64,000 bases of DNA from Streptomyces sp. Alt3 (GTDB taxonomy: Bacteria > Actinomycetota > Actinomycetes > Streptomycetales > Streptomycetaceae), in contig NZ_CP120983.1 of NCBI RefSeq assembly GCF_030719215.1, positions 2,418,001-2,482,000 of the forward strand. Reading direction: 5' to 3'. Below the pieces are notes generated by a model, which was given only the letters and a program-made list of their open reading frames with translations, did not search any database and was not told the DNA's origin. Positions 61,833 through 64,000 of this stretch are shown here, one piece after another. Position 1 is the first letter of the stretch, and every line of letters begins with the position of its first letter. The translations under genes and the position numbers were made by a program.

Positions 61833-62898
61833 CGCTGCCCCCGCGGTTGGCGCGCGCCAGGAGCAGCAGCAGGTAGGGCGCGCCGATGATGCTGGTCACG
61901 ACACCCACCGGCAGCTGGACCGACGGCAGCAGGTGCTGGGCACCTAGGTCGGCGACCAGGACGATCAGGGCACCGGTCAGCGCCGCGTGCGGCAGGGCGG
62001 CCCCCCTGCCCGGGACCAGCCGGCGGGCGATCGGACCGGCGACGAACGCCACGAAGCCGACGGGCCCCGCCGCCGCGGTCGCCACACCCGCGAGCGCGGT
62101 CGCGCAGCCGAGCAGCGCCAGCCGGTCGCGCTCCACCCGCGCGCCGAGACCGGCGGCCGCGTCGTCCCCGAGCCGGAGCGGGCCCAGTGCGCGGGCGGCG
62201 AGGGCGGTGAGCGGCACGAGCACGGCGAGGGCGGTCAGCAGCGGCCACACCTGACCCCAGGAACGTCCGTTGAGGGTGCCCGTCAGCCAGAGGTACGCCT
62301 CCTGCGCGTCGGTGGTGTCGGAACGCGCCATGACGTACCAGACCACGCTGCTCAGTCCGGTGCCGAAGCCGACACCGATCAGGACGAGACGCTGGCCGGC
62401 GACGCCCTGACGCCAGGCGAGCAGATAGATCGCCGCACCGGCGGCCATCGACCCGCTCAGCGCGCTCCCGGACAGGGCGAGGCCGCTGACCTGGAAGAGC
62501 AGCGACGCGGTGACCGCGACCGCGCTCGCCCCGGCGCTGATCCCGATGATGTCGGGGCTGGCGAGCGGGTTGCGCAGCAGGGACTGGAACACGGCCCCGG
62601 AGAGCCCGAAGCCGACGCCGACGAGGACCGCCAGGAGGGCGCGGGGCAGGCGCAGTTCCAGCACGACGAACCGGGAACCGCCGTCGCCGCCCCCGAACAG
62701 GGTCTCCACCACCGTGCCGAGCGGCAACACCATGTCGCCGACGCTGAGCGAGACGGCGAACACGGCCACCACGGCGGCCAGCAGACCGGCCACCACCACC
62801 ACGGAGCGCCGTCGCCCCCTGTCGCGGACCCGTGCCACCGTGCGCACGGCGTCCGCGAGGCGGGCGTCGGGGGTCTCCCCGAGGCGGGTGCCGGTCAC
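61825..62898 (-). CDS. FecCD-family siderophore permease (second subunit)
   Basis: 357 residues from GTG 62898 overlapping the first permease by four bases. About ten membrane helices; FecCD motifs LRLPRALLAVLVGVGFGLSG, LLRNPLASPDIIGIS and GPVGFVAFVAGPIARRLVPG. It pairs with the neighbouring permease to form the membrane channel for iron-siderophore uptake. Confidence 0.93.
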   Translation of the reverse strand: MTGTRLGETPDARLADAVRTVARVRDRGRRRSVVVVAGLLAAVVAVFAVSLSVGDMVLPLGTVVETLFGGGDGGSRFVVLELRLPRALLAVLVGVGFGLSGAVFQSLLRNPLASPDIIGISAGASAVAVTASLLFQVSGLALSGSALSGSMAAGAAIYLLAWRQGVAGQRLVLIGVGFGTGLSSVVWYVMARSDTTDAQEAYLWLTGTLNGRSWGQVWPLLTALAVLVPLTALAARALGPLRLGDDAAAGLGARVERDRLALLGCATALAGVATAAAGPVGFVAFVAGPIARRLVPGRGAALPHAALTGALIVLVADLGAQHLLPSVQLPVGVVTSIIGAPYLLLLLARANRGGSGG

Positions 62899-63962
62899 AG
62901 CTCCACCTGCTTCCTGCGCCGGACGAGCCAGATGAAGGGGACGCAGCCGATCGCGGCGGTGACCACACCTACCTGCACCTCGCCGGGCGGGGCGACGACC
63001 CGGCCGACGATGTCGGCGACGAGCAGCATGACCGGGGCGAGCACCATGCTGTACGGGAGCACCCAGCGGTAGTCGGGGCCCGTGATGAGCCGCGCCGCGT
63101 GCGGGACGGCGAGGCCGACGAAGCCGATCGGGCCCGCCACGACGGTCGCCGCGCCGCACAGCAGCACCACGGCGAGCGCCGAGACCAGCCGGGCCAGGCC
63201 CACCCGCTGGCCGAGGCCGCGGGCCAGGTCGTCGCCGAGGGACAGGGCGTTGAGCTGCGGGCCGAGCAGCAGCGCGAGGACCGCTCCGGCCACGACGAAC
63301 GGGGACACCTGCCACAGCACGTCCGCGTCCCGGGCGGTGAGCGTGCCGAGCTGCCAGAAGCGGAAGCGGTCGTAGCTCTCGCGGTCCTGGAGGAGGACCG
63401 CGCTGGTCACGGACGTGAGCACGGCGCTCGTCGCCGCGCCGGCCAGCGCGAGCTTCACCGGGGTGGCGCCCTCACGGCCGAGCGAGCCGACACCGTACAC
63501 GAGGAGGGCGGCCAGCAGCGCGCCGAGGAAGCCGAACCAGATGTACTGGGTGACGACCGTGAAACCGAAGAAGCTGATCGAGCACACGACGGCGACCGAG
63601 GCGCCCGCGTTGACGCCGAGCAGCTGGGGGTCGGCGAGCGGATTACGGGCAACGCCCTGCATCACCGTGCCCGCGAGGCCGAGTGCCGCACCGGCCAGCA
63701 GTCCGGCCACGGTGCGCGGGATGCGCACCTCCTGGACGATGAGCTGGCCCTTGACCCCGAGGTCGGGGTGGAACACGCCGTCCAGCACGTCGGCGAGGGC
63801 CACGTCCCCCGAGCCGACGGCGAGGCTCGCCAGCACCGTCAGCAGCAGGACGGCCACGGCGGCGAGCAGTCCGAGGGCGAGCACGGGTCGGCTGCGCGCG
63901 CGGCGCCGCTCTGACGTCCTGGTCGTCGGTTCCTTCGTTCCCTGGAGAACCGGGCCGCTCAC
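62895..63962 (-). CDS. FecCD-family siderophore permease (first subunit)
   Basis: 355 residues, GTG 63962 close to the window edge. FecCD motifs VRIPRTVAGLLAGAALGLAG, VARNPLADPQLLGVN and GPIGFVGLAVPHAARLITGP. First gene of the visible importer operon; its promoter, and any second iron box, would lie at or beyond 63963-64000. Confidence 0.93.
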   Translation of the reverse strand: MSGPVLQGTKEPTTRTSERRRARSRPVLALGLLAAVAVLLLTVLASLAVGSGDVALADVLDGVFHPDLGVKGQLIVQEVRIPRTVAGLLAGAALGLAGTVMQGVARNPLADPQLLGVNAGASVAVVCSISFFGFTVVTQYIWFGFLGALLAALLVYGVGSLGREGATPVKLALAGAATSAVLTSVTSAVLLQDRESYDRFRFWQLGTLTARDADVLWQVSPFVVAGAVLALLLGPQLNALSLGDDLARGLGQRVGLARLVSALAVVLLCGAATVVAGPIGFVGLAVPHAARLITGPDYRWVLPYSMVLAPVMLLVADIVGRVVAPPGEVQVGVVTAAIGCVPFIWLVRRRKQVEL

Positions 63963-64000
63963 AGCCGGTGCACCCGGGGCGGCGACATGCGGTCGTGCAC

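Overview
The window is high-GC actinobacterial DNA, almost certainly from a Streptomyces chromosome. The signs are strong G/C preference at third codon positions, frequent GTG/TTG starts, two cvnABCD conservons, a CebR-type cellulase operator, a DmdR/IdeR-type iron box, an epsilon subunit of acyl-CoA carboxylase, and the Streptomyces type of contractile injection system. I saw no tRNA or rRNA gene, CRISPR array, IS element or plasmid origin.

Layout. 1-9.2 kb: two tandem conservons (sensor-kinase-like CvnA, roadblock CvnB, DUF742 CvnC, Ras-like GTPase CvnD); the first lacks the start of cvnA at the window edge. The two cvnD genes are almost the same at DNA level. 9.2-11.1 kb: acyl-CoA carboxylase beta and epsilon genes. 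11.1-17.8 kb: a secreted GH64 beta-1,3-glucanase behind a LacI-type palindrome, an amidohydrolase whose frame runs into the next gene, a Tat-exported M20D peptidase, a small secreted M15-like protein, and a YceI protein. 17.8-23.5 kb: a flavin disulfide reductase/methyltransferase pair, a decayed XRE regulator, a DUF3291 protein, a membrane-extended ECF sigma factor next to a double-glycine leader peptide, and an SMI1/KNR4 protein. 23.5-25.2 kb: CBM2-GH5 endoglucanase behind a perfect CebR box. 25.2-31.3 kb: an AcoR/MimR-like activator divergent from a five-gene oxidative operon (SDR, amidohydrolase, MIP18-like, Zn-ADH, ABM). It looks like a propane/phenol-type diiron monooxygenase cluster without the monooxygenase genes. 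31.6-32.8 kb: a transglycosylase plus M23 cell-wall hydrolase.

32.9-58.0 kb is the centrepiece: an extracellular-type contractile injection system (eCIS, related to Afp/PVC and the Streptomyces cytoplasmic CIS). Most genes lie on the minus strand in a tightly overlapping operon: cap/terminator (DUF4255), AAA+ ATPase, sheath, tube, small assembly proteins, a very long Pro/Ala-rich protein, second tube protein, LysM baseplate protein, VgrG-like spike, gp25-like, gpJ-like and gpI-like baseplate proteins, and a zinc-ribbon/transmembrane/discoidin-like protein. Plus-strand partners are a membrane protein with a peptidoglycan-binding-like end, a LAL-type LuxR regulator divergent from a second LuxR regulator, and a DUF4157-headed candidate effector whose middle part resembles the BMT5/DUF2431 Rossmann methyltransferase fold. 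I see no tail fibre gene, no separate PAAR tip gene and no conventional tape measure.

58.0-64.0 kb: a DUF4097 lipoprotein, a polyphosphate kinase 2, and an iron-siderophore ABC importer (two FecCD permeases, ATPase, binding protein) with a perfect iron box. The binding-protein gene carries a one-base deletion in a G/C run.
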